Source: Gammaproteobacteria bacterium
GTDB lineage: Bacteria > Pseudomonadota > Gammaproteobacteria > Steroidobacterales > Woeseiaceae
Direction: 5' to 3'
Length of the DNA stretch: 64,000 nt
Assembly: GCA_029861535.1 (NCBI GenBank)
Contig: JAOTZC010000001.1
Location: 124,001-188,000 of the forward strand
Under the pieces are notes generated by a model, which saw only the letters and a program-made list of their open reading frames with translations, searched no databases and was not told the DNA's origin. A program made the translations under genes and the position numbers. How positions within the stretch are numbered: position 1 is the first letter of the stretch; each line of letters starts with the position of its first letter. Below, one piece after another: positions 8,291-16,170 of this stretch.

Positions 8291-8381
8291 GCCGGCAATG
8301 TAACTTAGCGCATGCGCTGTGACAATCACGCTTTAACATCGGCACAAGCTATAGTAGACCGGCAGGCGATTATCGTACGGC

Positions 8382-8720
8382 TTATTCCTCGAGCAATCGC
8401 AGACCGAACATCAGTGCCGCGAACAATATGCCGCCGAGTGCGATCATTGGTACTGGAGGAATCCAGCTCATCGATACACTGACGACTTCTACTGGCAACG
8501 ACTTTACAAAACCAAAAAGCATCGTCGTGAGCATGCTCAGCGGTTTTAGTGAGACGGCTGCGCCAATAGCAGCAGCAATCGGCAGCGCTAGTCGGCGAAT
8601 CCAGAGGCGTCGCCTGATTTTTCGCACAACGCGCACACTGAACCCATCGTCCGCGATTGGCTCGGAGCGAAATAGCGCTTCGAGCATCTGATCGTCCGGG
8701 TCTTTGATCTTGTCAGCCAT
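8382..8720 (-). CDS. Membrane protein coupled to ECF sigma factor, candidate anti-sigma factor
   Basis: ATG at 8720 overlaps the stop of the upstream sigma gene in the 8-base string ATGGCTGA, a translational-coupling arrangement; this start is preferred over the ATG seven codons earlier. The 112 residues comprise an acidic N-terminal cytosolic segment (DPDDQMLEALFRSEPIADDGF), an arginine-rich stretch and two hydrophobic helices. Position and layout suggest a membrane-bound anti-sigma factor that holds the sigma factor, but no zinc-finger HxxxCxxC motif is present, so this is inference. Confidence 0.65.
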   Translation of the reverse strand: MADKIKDPDDQMLEALFRSEPIADDGFSVRVVRKIRRRLWIRRLALPIAAAIGAAVSLKPLSMLTTMLFGFVKSLPVEVVSVSMSWIPPVPMIALGGILFAALMFGLRLLEE

Positions 8721-9289
8721 GTTGATAATCTTTGATTTCAAAACTCGTCCTGATCTTTTCTTTGCCGCGAAAAATGATTGACTTTATAGTGCCCACGGGT
8801 TGGTCTGTAGCTTCGCTTATTTCGCGATGCGACAATCCGCAGGCGTAGGACATCACCATTATTGCGCGCTCGTCTGCCGATAGAACGGCAAGCAGCTTGT
8901 CGAGATCAGAAACTTCATCTGACGGCACAGTGTAACTCCTCGACTCCGCATCTGCGACATGACCTGCCTGTTCGAGAATTTCAGCATAGCGTTTTGACTT
9001 TCGTTTTGATTGCAGAAAGGTCGTATAGGCGACTTTCAGCAACCAGCCAATAAACGATCCGCGCCCCGAATACGTTTGCAGCTTTTCCCACGCATGCATA
9101 AAACAGTCCTGGGCCAGATCGTCCGCAGCCACGGTATCGCCCGTCAATTTTCGCAAAAAGTTTCTGACCTGTGACTGATGCCGGCGAATCAGCTCGCCGA
9201 ACGCACCAGTGTCGTTGGCCGATACGACGCGCGCGACGAGGTGGTGATCCTCGGCGTCGGGGGATGTCCGGATCTCGGAAATCAGTCAC
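8713..9289 (-). CDS. ECF RNA polymerase sigma factor with an apparent one-base frameshift near its start
   Basis: Region 2 (ADDLAQDCFMHAWEKLQTYSG) and region 4 (LSADERAIMVMSYACGLSHREISEATDQPVGTIKSIIF) are clear for an ECF sigma factor. The in-frame ORF lacks a normal start: upstream codons continue the family sequence (GAFGELIRRHQSQ) back to a stop at 9282-9284, with no ATG, GTG or TTG near the expected start. In the neighbouring frame a GTG at 9289 overlaps the previous gene's stop by 8 bases and encodes TDFRDPDIP. Deleting one base in the five-C run at 9259-9263 joins the two into a full protein. It may be an assembly error, a recent mutation or programmed slippage. Feature ends show the repaired gene. 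Confidence 0.75.
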
Positions 9290-9644
9290 GCTCCGCATAA
9301 CGGTACATGATCATATACGCCAGGCCGATGGCCAACGGAAACGCTGCGCCTGCCAGGCAGCCGCGCAGGGCATGGCCACTTGGGTCTGGCACCGCGAGTC
9401 CACACAGCGCCAGGCCGACTGCCAGCGCCAGCCAGATCAACCCGAGTCGCAGATCCTTACTTTTCCCTGATCGCGGCTGTCCGAGCCGGTCAATCAGTTC
9501 AGGGCTCAGTTCTTGGCCCTTGTCCAATGCCAATCGAATCGTTTGTTGCATGTCATGCCGGTTTTTCTGTCGGAACCAGAAAAACAGCCCGAGGACGACA
9601 GTTATTCCGATGAACATTGAAATCGGTATCATTTCTTCAGACAC
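9282..9644 (-). CDS. Small DUF6249-like inner-membrane protein
   Basis: The GTG at 9644 is preceded by GGAG at a good distance, so I use it instead of the long upstream ORF extension, which is low-quality coding sequence. The 120-residue product has an N-terminal helix (IPISMFIGITVVLGLFFWF), a cytosolic segment QQTIRLALDKGQELSPELID and two more helices, matching DUF6249 proteins as I remember them. It heads a three-gene set with the ECF sigma factor and the candidate anti-sigma factor, each pair overlapping by 8 bases, so it may take part in the same membrane-sensing circuit. Confidence 0.7.
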   Translation of the reverse strand: MSEEMIPISMFIGITVVLGLFFWFRQKNRHDMQQTIRLALDKGQELSPELIDRLGQPRSGKSKDLRLGLIWLALAVGLALCGLAVPDPSGHALRGCLAGAAFPLAIGLAYMIMYRYAERD

Positions 9645-9749
9645 AGTGCTTACTCCAGTTTTAGTTACAAAATTTTGGTCTTCACTGATCAGATGCACGC
9701 CACGCAGCAATCGGATGCATATAACTATCTTATTGTTTTTATTGCCATA

Positions 9750-9755
9750 ATTATA
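9750..9755 (-). promoter_or_regulatory. Consensus -10 box for the DUF6249-sigma-anti-sigma operon
   Basis: The minus strand reads TATAAT at this point, about 105 bases ahead of the GTG at 9644, in an AT-rich stretch. The -35 match is weak. The rest of the 9645-9956 interval holds nothing else I can identify. Confidence 0.35.
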
Positions 9756-9956
9756 GAGTATTCGGGCGCGATTGCGCGATGGGCTTAAAAACAATGGCAC
9801 AACGCCGTCGTTGCGGTCGTCACAGAGTTCGGCCGCACCGTGTGGGTCAACGGCACATGCGGCGCGGATCACGGCACGGCCACTCAAGAGCTTAAATCAC
9901 CGCAGCAGCGATAATTGCCTAACCCCGATCATTTCGGGTTTGCGTTTGTATCGGGC

Positions 9957-10802
9957 ATGGACGCTATTGCCCAGACAATCCGTTTACCCGCCATCAATCT
10001 ACGCGATCCCCGTTATTACCAGATTGCAGTCTTGAGTTCGCTGGTGACTTTTGGTGTCGTCGGGCTCGACTTCGGCATTAGTGCCTATAACGCAATCGCC
10101 ATCGTATTTACCGCACTCGTCGTGCAACTCGCGGCGACGAAACTGACCGGCCTACCAAAATTCGACCCGTTGAGTCCGCTTATCACGGCCTTGTCTTTGA
10201 CGCTGCTACTGCGTACCGACATGGTGACGCTGGCAGCGCTGGCAGCCGCGATCGCGATCGGTAGTAAATTTCTGGTTCGAATTCGCGGTAAGCACGTCTT
10301 CAATCCAGCCAACCTCGCAATCGTTACGCTGATGCTGGCGAGCGACCACGCGTGGATATCTTCGGGTCAATGGGGTAGCGCTGCGATTGGTGCATTTGCT
10401 CTCGCCTGCCTCGGCTTTGTTGTGCTAACTCGCGCGAAACGGTCTGAGACGACCGTCATGTTCTTGTTTACATATGCCACGTTGCTCTTTGCGCGCGCGC
10501 TATGGCTCGGCGATCCGCTCGCGATTCCGCTACACCAGCTGCAAAACGGCGCGCTGCTGATTTTCGCGTTCTTCATGATTTCCGACCCAAAGACGACGCC
10601 GAATACACGCTCGGGCCGTGTGATCTATGGCTCACTGGTCGCCGGTGTCGCCGTATTTATCCAGTTCGTCCTTTACGAGCCCAGTGCCCCGGTGCTTGCG
10701 TTAATTGTGTGTGCACCTGTCGTGCCACTGATCGACATGCTGCGCCGCGGCGAGACTTACAACTGGTCCTACCCGGCCGGCTTTTCCAAAGGAGTATCTT
10801 GA
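9957..10802 (+). CDS. RnfD/NqrB-like integral membrane protein
   Basis: About nine hydrophobic helices over 281 residues, with the conserved MISDPKTTPNTRSGR motif seen in RnfD/NqrB, where a nearby Thr carries covalent FMN in the canonical complexes. A second family stretch is FNPANLAIVTLML. No rnfABCEG or nqrACDEF genes are present, so it is an orphan subunit-like protein and may not act in ion pumping. It overlaps the DUF2330 gene by one base (TGATG), indicating a two-gene operon. I use the ATG at 9957; a TTG at 9915 would add 14 residues. Neither has a good ribosome binding site. Confidence 0.8.
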   Translation: MDAIAQTIRLPAINLRDPRYYQIAVLSSLVTFGVVGLDFGISAYNAIAIVFTALVVQLAATKLTGLPKFDPLSPLITALSLTLLLRTDMVTLAALAAAIAIGSKFLVRIRGKHVFNPANLAIVTLMLASDHAWISSGQWGSAAIGAFALACLGFVVLTRAKRSETTVMFLFTYATLLFARALWLGDPLAIPLHQLQNGALLIFAFFMISDPKTTPNTRSGRVIYGSLVAGVAVFIQFVLYEPSAPVLALIVCAPVVPLIDMLRRGETYNWSYPAGFSKGVS

Positions 10803-12136
10803 TGCGATCCCTCGTTTTAGTACTAACTGCCACCGTGACTGTTGCATTGGCGCAAACAGCTCAGGCGTTTTGCGGCTTTTACGTCGCGAAGGCCGATACC
10901 AGTCTTTTCAATCGTGCGTCGCAGGTTGTTCTCGTTCGTGACGGCAACCGTACGGTGCTGACGATGGCCAACGACTTCGAAGGCGACGTTAAAGACTTTG
11001 CCGTCGTAATTCCAGTCCCGAGTTTTATCGAGCGAGAACAGATCAACGTTGCCGACAAAGGATTGATCGACCACCTGGATGCCTACACCGCGCCCAGACT
11101 CGTCGAGTACTTCGATCCCGACCCTTGTAAGCGCTACGTGATGGAGCAATTCTCGATTGCTGGTGCGCAACCTAGATCTAGCGCCGAAATGGACCGCCGT
11201 GCGCGCGCACTCGGCGTGACTATCGAGGCAAGTTATACCGTTGGCGAATACGACATACTTATTCTGTCCGGCAAGGAAAGCAAAGGATTGATCCGCTGGC
11301 TCAACGACAGCGGCTACAAGATCCCAAAAGGCGCCAACAAAGTTGTTGGCAGCTATTTGAAGCAGGACATGCGCTTCTTCGTCGCCAAAGTGAATCTCGA
11401 AGAGCAAAAGAGAGCCGGCGTCACCTACCTTCGCCCGCTCCAAATCGCATTTGAAAGCAACAAGTTCATGTTGCCGATTCGGCTGGGCACCTTGAACGCT
11501 GACGGCATGCAAGAACTCTACGTTTATACGCTAACGAAAACGGGTCGCGTCGAGACCACGAATTATCGTACCGTCAAACTCCCGAGCAACACCGAAGTGC
11601 CGGAATTCGTGCAAGCGGAATTCAGCGAATTCTATCGCTCGATGTTCGAGAAACAAGTCGAAATGCAAGATCGGCGCGCCGTATTTCTCGAGTATGCCTG
11701 GGACATGGCGTGGTGCGACCCGTGCGCGGCCGATCCGCTGTCCGCCGACCAATTACGTAAGCTGGGCGTTTTCTGGGTCGGCGGGAATAAACCGCAGCAA
11801 GGTCGGATAGCACCGCAGCAGGCACAGAACGTGTTTGTGACTCGTCTACATGTGCGCTATGACGCCGAGCATTTCCCGGAAGACTTAATGTTCCAGGAAA
11901 CCGGCGACCGGCAGAACTTTCAGGGCCGTTATGTCATTCGGCATCCGTTCAAGGGCGAATCCACTTGCGATAATGCGAACTATCAGGCTGAGCTCAAGAA
12001 GCGTCAGGAACGCGAAGCACAGCAGCTTGCCAACCTTACGGGCTGGGATATCGATGACATCCGGACGAAAATTCCGCTGATCGCAAACAACACACCCGAG
12101 CAGAACGTGCCCTGGTGGAAACAACTTTGGAATTAA
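10802..12136 (+). CDS. Secreted DUF2330 domain protein
   Basis: The ATG at 10802 follows AAAGGAG and overlaps the previous stop by one base; the ORF track's extra 100 residues are the shifted RnfD-like gene. The signal peptide MRSLVLVLTATVTVALAQTAQA precedes a mature protein beginning FCGFYVAKADTSLFNRASQV, characteristic of DUF2330, including VIPVPSFIEREQI and a large cysteine-containing C-terminal part (WDMAWCDPCAADPLS). The 444 residues are a normal length. The function is unknown. Tight coupling to the RnfD-like gene suggests a shared role at the membrane or periplasm. A strong terminator follows. Confidence 0.85.
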   Translation: MRSLVLVLTATVTVALAQTAQAFCGFYVAKADTSLFNRASQVVLVRDGNRTVLTMANDFEGDVKDFAVVIPVPSFIEREQINVADKGLIDHLDAYTAPRLVEYFDPDPCKRYVMEQFSIAGAQPRSSAEMDRRARALGVTIEASYTVGEYDILILSGKESKGLIRWLNDSGYKIPKGANKVVGSYLKQDMRFFVAKVNLEEQKRAGVTYLRPLQIAFESNKFMLPIRLGTLNADGMQELYVYTLTKTGRVETTNYRTVKLPSNTEVPEFVQAEFSEFYRSMFEKQVEMQDRRAVFLEYAWDMAWCDPCAADPLSADQLRKLGVFWVGGNKPQQGRIAPQQAQNVFVTRLHVRYDAEHFPEDLMFQETGDRQNFQGRYVIRHPFKGESTCDNANYQAELKKRQEREAQQLANLTGWDIDDIRTKIPLIANNTPEQNVPWWKQLWN

Positions 12137-12150
12137 TACAAGGTCAGTCA

Positions 12151-12181
12151 AATAACCCGCACGATGCGTGCGGGTTATTTT
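12151..12181. terminator. Strong bidirectional Rho-independent terminator
   Basis: AATAACCCGCACG and CGTGCGGGTTATT form a near-perfect 13-pair stem with a three-base loop. TTATTTT follows in the plus direction after the DUF2330 gene, and the structure also lies right behind the stop of the convergent epimerase-like gene, so it serves both. Confidence 0.9.
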
Positions 12182-13284
12182 CACACGCCTTGCGCGGTCC
12201 ATGCCGCGAGTAGTTCGGTCTCCCGCTCCGGCGTCATTTCAAAGCGCGCATTGGCGATGCGTTCGTCGGCCAGCGTATCCCACCAAGCCATCAGGTCGCG
12301 AATTGTTTCCCGAATCGGCCGGTTTCTGAGTCCGGCGGTCCGGGCGCGTTCGCCGCTAATGCTCGACACATGCGCGTACTCGCCAGAAATTGGATGGTAG
12401 ATCGGTACGGCGACGTCGTTGGCCGCTAGAAACGCATCGTCGATCCAGATGGGCTCGACGGTACTCGATGTGATCGCCTGACAGTCCTCGAGGAGGTTGC
12501 CAAACGTATATGAGCCGATCGGCGTCACGGTGTTATAGGTGCCAAGCGTACGGCGCTCGACGCAGTCGACAACAAAGTTGGCCAGATCGCGGACATCGAT
12601 AAGCTGTAGCGGATGTGCTGCCGAACCCGGCCACAGCATGACCCCACCTTTTTGCGTGCGAACCGGCCAGTAGGTAAAGCGGTCGGTATGGTCACCCGGC
12701 CCGCATATGTACGTCGGCCGAAGCACGGTAAATCGATCGTCGCCAACTTCCTCCGCCGCCCACTGTTCACACAGAACCTTTAGCGCTCCGTAGTTTTGCC
12801 AACTAAACTCCTCGGGGACATCGTCAATCGTCGCGAGCGTAGAATCCTCATTGTTTGGCTGTGCATAGCTTGCATAAGTCGAAATCGTTGAGATAAACAA
12901 ATACTGACCGATATTGTCAGATAGCACGCGCGCCGAGTGCCGTACGTGCTGTGGCATGTATCCCGAATTGTCGATCACGACATCCCAACGCCGGCCCTGC
13001 AGCCCTTCGAGGTCACCGGCTCGGTCACCTTTTATGGTCTCGAGATCCGGGAACAACGAATTGTTCGTGCGTCCGCGGTTGAACAACGTGACGTTATGTC
13101 CGCGTCGCAATGCCTCTCGAACCATGTGTGGGCCGATAAAACCGGTTCCGCCGAGCACAAGGAGGTTCATCGAGCGGCGTCTCTCTCGCCCGTTCGATGC
13201 CGCGGCTGACGCCGGCAAGCCCACCATACCGACGGCACTACCGAGTAAACCCGCTTTGAGAATTTCTCGTCTGTTGCTCGTCAT
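12181..13284 (-). CDS. NAD-dependent epimerase/dehydratase-like protein with Tat-type N terminus
   Basis: The N terminus SNRREILKAGLLGSAVGMVG has a twin-arginine motif followed by a hydrophobic segment, suggesting export by the Tat pathway folded with its cofactor. The mature part is a Rossmann-fold extended SDR: LLVLGGTGFIGPHMV (GxxGxxG), then YGALKVL supplying the Tyr-xxx-Lys catalytic pair, and a substrate domain. A periplasmic dinucleotide enzyme is unusual; the segment may instead be a start-site artefact, since MNLLVLGG could also serve as a start. It follows korB by 17 bases and probably shares that transcript, but its substrate is unknown. Confidence 0.8.
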   Translation of the reverse strand: MTSNRREILKAGLLGSAVGMVGLPASAAASNGRERRRSMNLLVLGGTGFIGPHMVREALRRGHNVTLFNRGRTNNSLFPDLETIKGDRAGDLEGLQGRRWDVVIDNSGYMPQHVRHSARVLSDNIGQYLFISTISTYASYAQPNNEDSTLATIDDVPEEFSWQNYGALKVLCEQWAAEEVGDDRFTVLRPTYICGPGDHTDRFTYWPVRTQKGGVMLWPGSAAHPLQLIDVRDLANFVVDCVERRTLGTYNTVTPIGSYTFGNLLEDCQAITSSTVEPIWIDDAFLAANDVAVPIYHPISGEYAHVSSISGERARTAGLRNRPIRETIRDLMAWWDTLADERIANARFEMTPERETELLAAWTAQGV

Positions 13285-13301
13285 CGCATATTCGCAGGAG
13301 T

Positions 13302-14357
13302 TTATCTGTAACGCTTCAGGATCTTTCGCAGTTCGTCCGCACCGGGATGTAAGGATTCGAGTGGCAAGCGTGCCAGCGGCGTATCAACGTTTCCCATCAG
13401 ATCATGCATTTCCTTGCGCGACTCATCCAGATACAGCAATCCAGTTGTGATCTCGCCTCTATTGAAGTGATCGCGCAAGTATTTGAAACTGGATGCCCTA
13501 CTTGTCGGATCATAGCGTTTGTCCATTTTGCGCAACACGATCTTGCTACCGTCGTGCAGCTCGACCGGCATCGCTTCGCCGTCGTCATACGCCACCTTTA
13601 ATTCTTCCGCCGGCGGCACGTAATCCATATCCACAACTTGATGATAAAACTGGCGCGTGTGCGCATAACTCTTGGTTGATCCTTCATGATCGTTAAACGT
13701 AACGCACGGACTGATGACATCAACCAGCGCGAATCCGTCATGCAATAGCGCGCCCTGAATTAACGGCACGAGTTGTTCTTTGTCACCGGAAAAACTTCGG
13801 GCGATATACGTGGCACCGAGGCTCAGCGCGGTACTGACCGAGTCGATCGGTTCTTGCTGGTTCGCCATGCCTTTCTTTGGCTTGCTACCAATGTCCGCCG
13901 ATGCGGAAAACTGACCTTTGGTCAGCCCGTACACGCCATTGTTCTCAATGATGTAACACATGTTGAGATTGCGCCGGATCGCATGCACGAACTGACCAAG
14001 ACCAATCGACAATGAATCGCCATCGCCGGAGACGCCGATGTACGTCAGGTCGCGATTTGCAGCGTTGGCTCCAGTTGTCACCGATGGCATGCGTCCGTGA
14101 ACCGCGTTAAAACCATGTGACTGACTGACAAAATAGGCCGGCGTTTTCGACGAGCAACCGATGCCACTCATCTTTGCCAAATTGTGCGGCTCGATATTCA
14201 ATTCAAAAACAGCCTGGATAATGGCCGTCGTTACCGAATCATGTCCGCATCCTGCGCACAGTGTTGACACCGTACCTTCGTAATCACGCGATGTCAGGCC
14301 GAGTTTATTCCGCGGCAAACCCGGGTGCGCGACTTTTGGCTTAGCGATATACGTCAT
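13302..14357 (-). CDS. korB: 2-oxoacid (2-oxoglutarate):acceptor oxidoreductase beta subunit
   Basis: The 351 residues carry the thiamine diphosphate and iron-sulfur signatures of the beta subunit: TLCAGCGHDSV, KMSGIGCSSKTPAYF and the GDGDSLSIGLGQFVHAIRRN region that binds magnesium-TPP. With the alpha subunit it oxidatively decarboxylates a 2-oxoacid to the acyl-CoA and passes electrons to a low-potential acceptor. The start codon overlaps the korA stop in ATGA (4 bases). The order FAD/FeS subunit, alpha, beta resembles KorCAB of Azoarcus and Thauera, a 2-oxoglutarate:NADP oxidoreductase; that substrate is inferred. Confidence 0.85.
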   Translation of the reverse strand: MTYIAKPKVAHPGLPRNKLGLTSRDYEGTVSTLCAGCGHDSVTTAIIQAVFELNIEPHNLAKMSGIGCSSKTPAYFVSQSHGFNAVHGRMPSVTTGANAANRDLTYIGVSGDGDSLSIGLGQFVHAIRRNLNMCYIIENNGVYGLTKGQFSASADIGSKPKKGMANQQEPIDSVSTALSLGATYIARSFSGDKEQLVPLIQGALLHDGFALVDVISPCVTFNDHEGSTKSYAHTRQFYHQVVDMDYVPPAEELKVAYDDGEAMPVELHDGSKIVLRKMDKRYDPTSRASSFKYLRDHFNRGEITTGLLYLDESRKEMHDLMGNVDTPLARLPLESLHPGADELRKILKRYR

Positions 14358-16156
14358 GCGGCACGCCCCTTAGATATTTCTGCCAGCACACCGTCAACGA
14401 CAAAGCCGGCATTTATCGGCACACCGTTATAGTGCAGCAACGAGATCAACTTGGACTGATCGGCCTCAATATCGAGTATCAGAAGGCTACGGAGCTGAGC
14501 ATCACGATTCTGCTCGACGACGTAAATGACTTCGTGATCCTCGATGAATTGTCGGATTTCGTCACTGAACGGAAATGCCTTGGCGCGGCAGTAGTTGAGG
14601 TTTACGTTCTGCTCACGCAGCCGGTCAAGCGCTTCGACACAAGCCGCGTGACCGCTACCAATTGTCAGTAATCCCGCTTTGTTGAATTTCGAATATTCGA
14701 TGTCCGGTTTCGGCAGTGTTTTACGTGCCGTTTCCCACTTCACCAGCAAGCGGTCGACAACGTCTTGATAGTCCACCGGGTTCTCTGTGTACCCGCCGTG
14801 TTTCGTATGCCCCGATCCACGCGTGAAATAGGATCCCTTGGGATGAACGCCCGGCAATGAGCGATACGGAATGCCATCACCGTCCACGTCGAGATAACGG
14901 TAGAAATTCTCCATGTGTTCGAGATCATCGGCACTTAAGATTTTGCCGCGATCGGGCACGTAGGACTCATCCCATTCAAACTCCGGAATCATCCAATCGT
15001 TCATGCCAATGTCCAGGTCGGACAACACCATCACTGGCGTTTGCAGTCGCTCCGCAATGTCGAACGACTGCACGGCCATATGAAAACACTCGTATGGGTC
15101 GGCCGGAAAAAGCAATACGTGCCTTGTATCACCGTGCGACGCATATGCGCAGCTGAGAATGTCCGACTGCTGCGTGCGTGTCGGCATGCCGGTGGATGGA
15201 CCTGTCCGCTGCACGTCGAAAATGACCGCTGGAATCTCGGCGTAATAAGCATAGCCGATGAACTCGTTCATGAGCGAAATGCCAGGGCCGCTGGTTGGTG
15301 TGAATGACCGTGCACCGTTCCAGCTTGCGCCGAGAACCATACCAATCGCCGCGAGCTCATCTTCGGCCTGGATAATGCAATAGGTGCGTTTGCCGGTCTT
15401 AGGTTCAACGCGGTATTTCCCGCAGAAATTCCGAAATGCATCCATTAGCGATGTGGATGGCGTGATCGGATACCATGCGCCGACGGTCGCGCCGGCGTAC
15501 ATGCAACCGAGACCCGCGGCCGTATTGCCGTCGATAACGATATGTCCTTTGGTCTTGTCCATCGCCGCAACTTTTTTCGGCAGCGGGCAGATAAAATTTT
15601 CGATTGCATAATCATAACCTAGCCTTATCGCCTGCATGTTCGATTCGATCAGGTGTGACTTGTCAGCAAATGTCTCTTCTAGCAAAGCAGTGATAATGTC
15701 GAGATCGATCTCCAACAACGCAGCGACAACGCCGACATACGCGATGTTCTTCATCAGAATGCGCGCACGAGCGCCTTCAAAAGTTTCGTTGCACATCCGT
15801 GATAGCGGTACACCCAATACCGTAATGTCTTCACGATCGATGAGCTTACTGCGCGGCCAGGTTGAGTCGTAGATTAGCCAGCCGCCGGGCGACACGTCGC
15901 CCAAGTCTTTTACGTAAGTTTGCGCATTCATCGCGACCATTATGTCGAGTCGGCCCGAGCGCGACTGGTAGCCCTCGCCAGTCACGCGAATCTCATACCA
16001 CGTTGGCAGCCCCTGAATGTTTGACGGAAAATAGTTTTTGCCGACAACCGGGATGCCCATACGGAAAATTGCCTTGCGCAACAAGCCGTTCGCGCTGGCT
16101 GACCCGGTGCCATTGACCGTAGCGATCTTGATGACGACGTCGTTAATTGTTGCCAC
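14354..16156 (-). CDS. korA: 2-oxoacid (2-oxoglutarate):acceptor oxidoreductase alpha subunit, gamma-alpha fusion
   Basis: This 600-residue protein joins an N-terminal gamma domain (about residues 1-190: GTGSASANGLLRKAIFRMG) to an alpha pyrimidine-binding domain starting near residue 205 with the YPITPSTSLMDAF motif typical of KorA/PorA. It works with KorB as the catalytic core. The length matches gamma-alpha fused KorA proteins. It starts 15 bases after the upstream FAD subunit's stop and overlaps korB by 4 bases, so the three are one operon. Most aerobes oxidise 2-oxoglutarate with a lipoate-dependent dehydrogenase, so this enzyme may supply reduced ferredoxin or NADPH. Confidence 0.87.
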   Translation of the reverse strand: MATINDVVIKIATVNGTGSASANGLLRKAIFRMGIPVVGKNYFPSNIQGLPTWYEIRVTGEGYQSRSGRLDIMVAMNAQTYVKDLGDVSPGGWLIYDSTWPRSKLIDREDITVLGVPLSRMCNETFEGARARILMKNIAYVGVVAALLEIDLDIITALLEETFADKSHLIESNMQAIRLGYDYAIENFICPLPKKVAAMDKTKGHIVIDGNTAAGLGCMYAGATVGAWYPITPSTSLMDAFRNFCGKYRVEPKTGKRTYCIIQAEDELAAIGMVLGASWNGARSFTPTSGPGISLMNEFIGYAYYAEIPAVIFDVQRTGPSTGMPTRTQQSDILSCAYASHGDTRHVLLFPADPYECFHMAVQSFDIAERLQTPVMVLSDLDIGMNDWMIPEFEWDESYVPDRGKILSADDLEHMENFYRYLDVDGDGIPYRSLPGVHPKGSYFTRGSGHTKHGGYTENPVDYQDVVDRLLVKWETARKTLPKPDIEYSKFNKAGLLTIGSGHAACVEALDRLREQNVNLNYCRAKAFPFSDEIRQFIEDHEVIYVVEQNRDAQLRSLLILDIEADQSKLISLLHYNGVPINAGFVVDGVLAEISKGRAA

Positions 16157-16170
16157 TCGAATTCCTTATC

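Noticed and set aside
10502-10801. N-terminal 100 residues of the DUF2330 ORF
   Set aside because: They are the shifted frame of the RnfD-like gene; the ATG at 10802 has a good ribosome binding site and a signal peptide.
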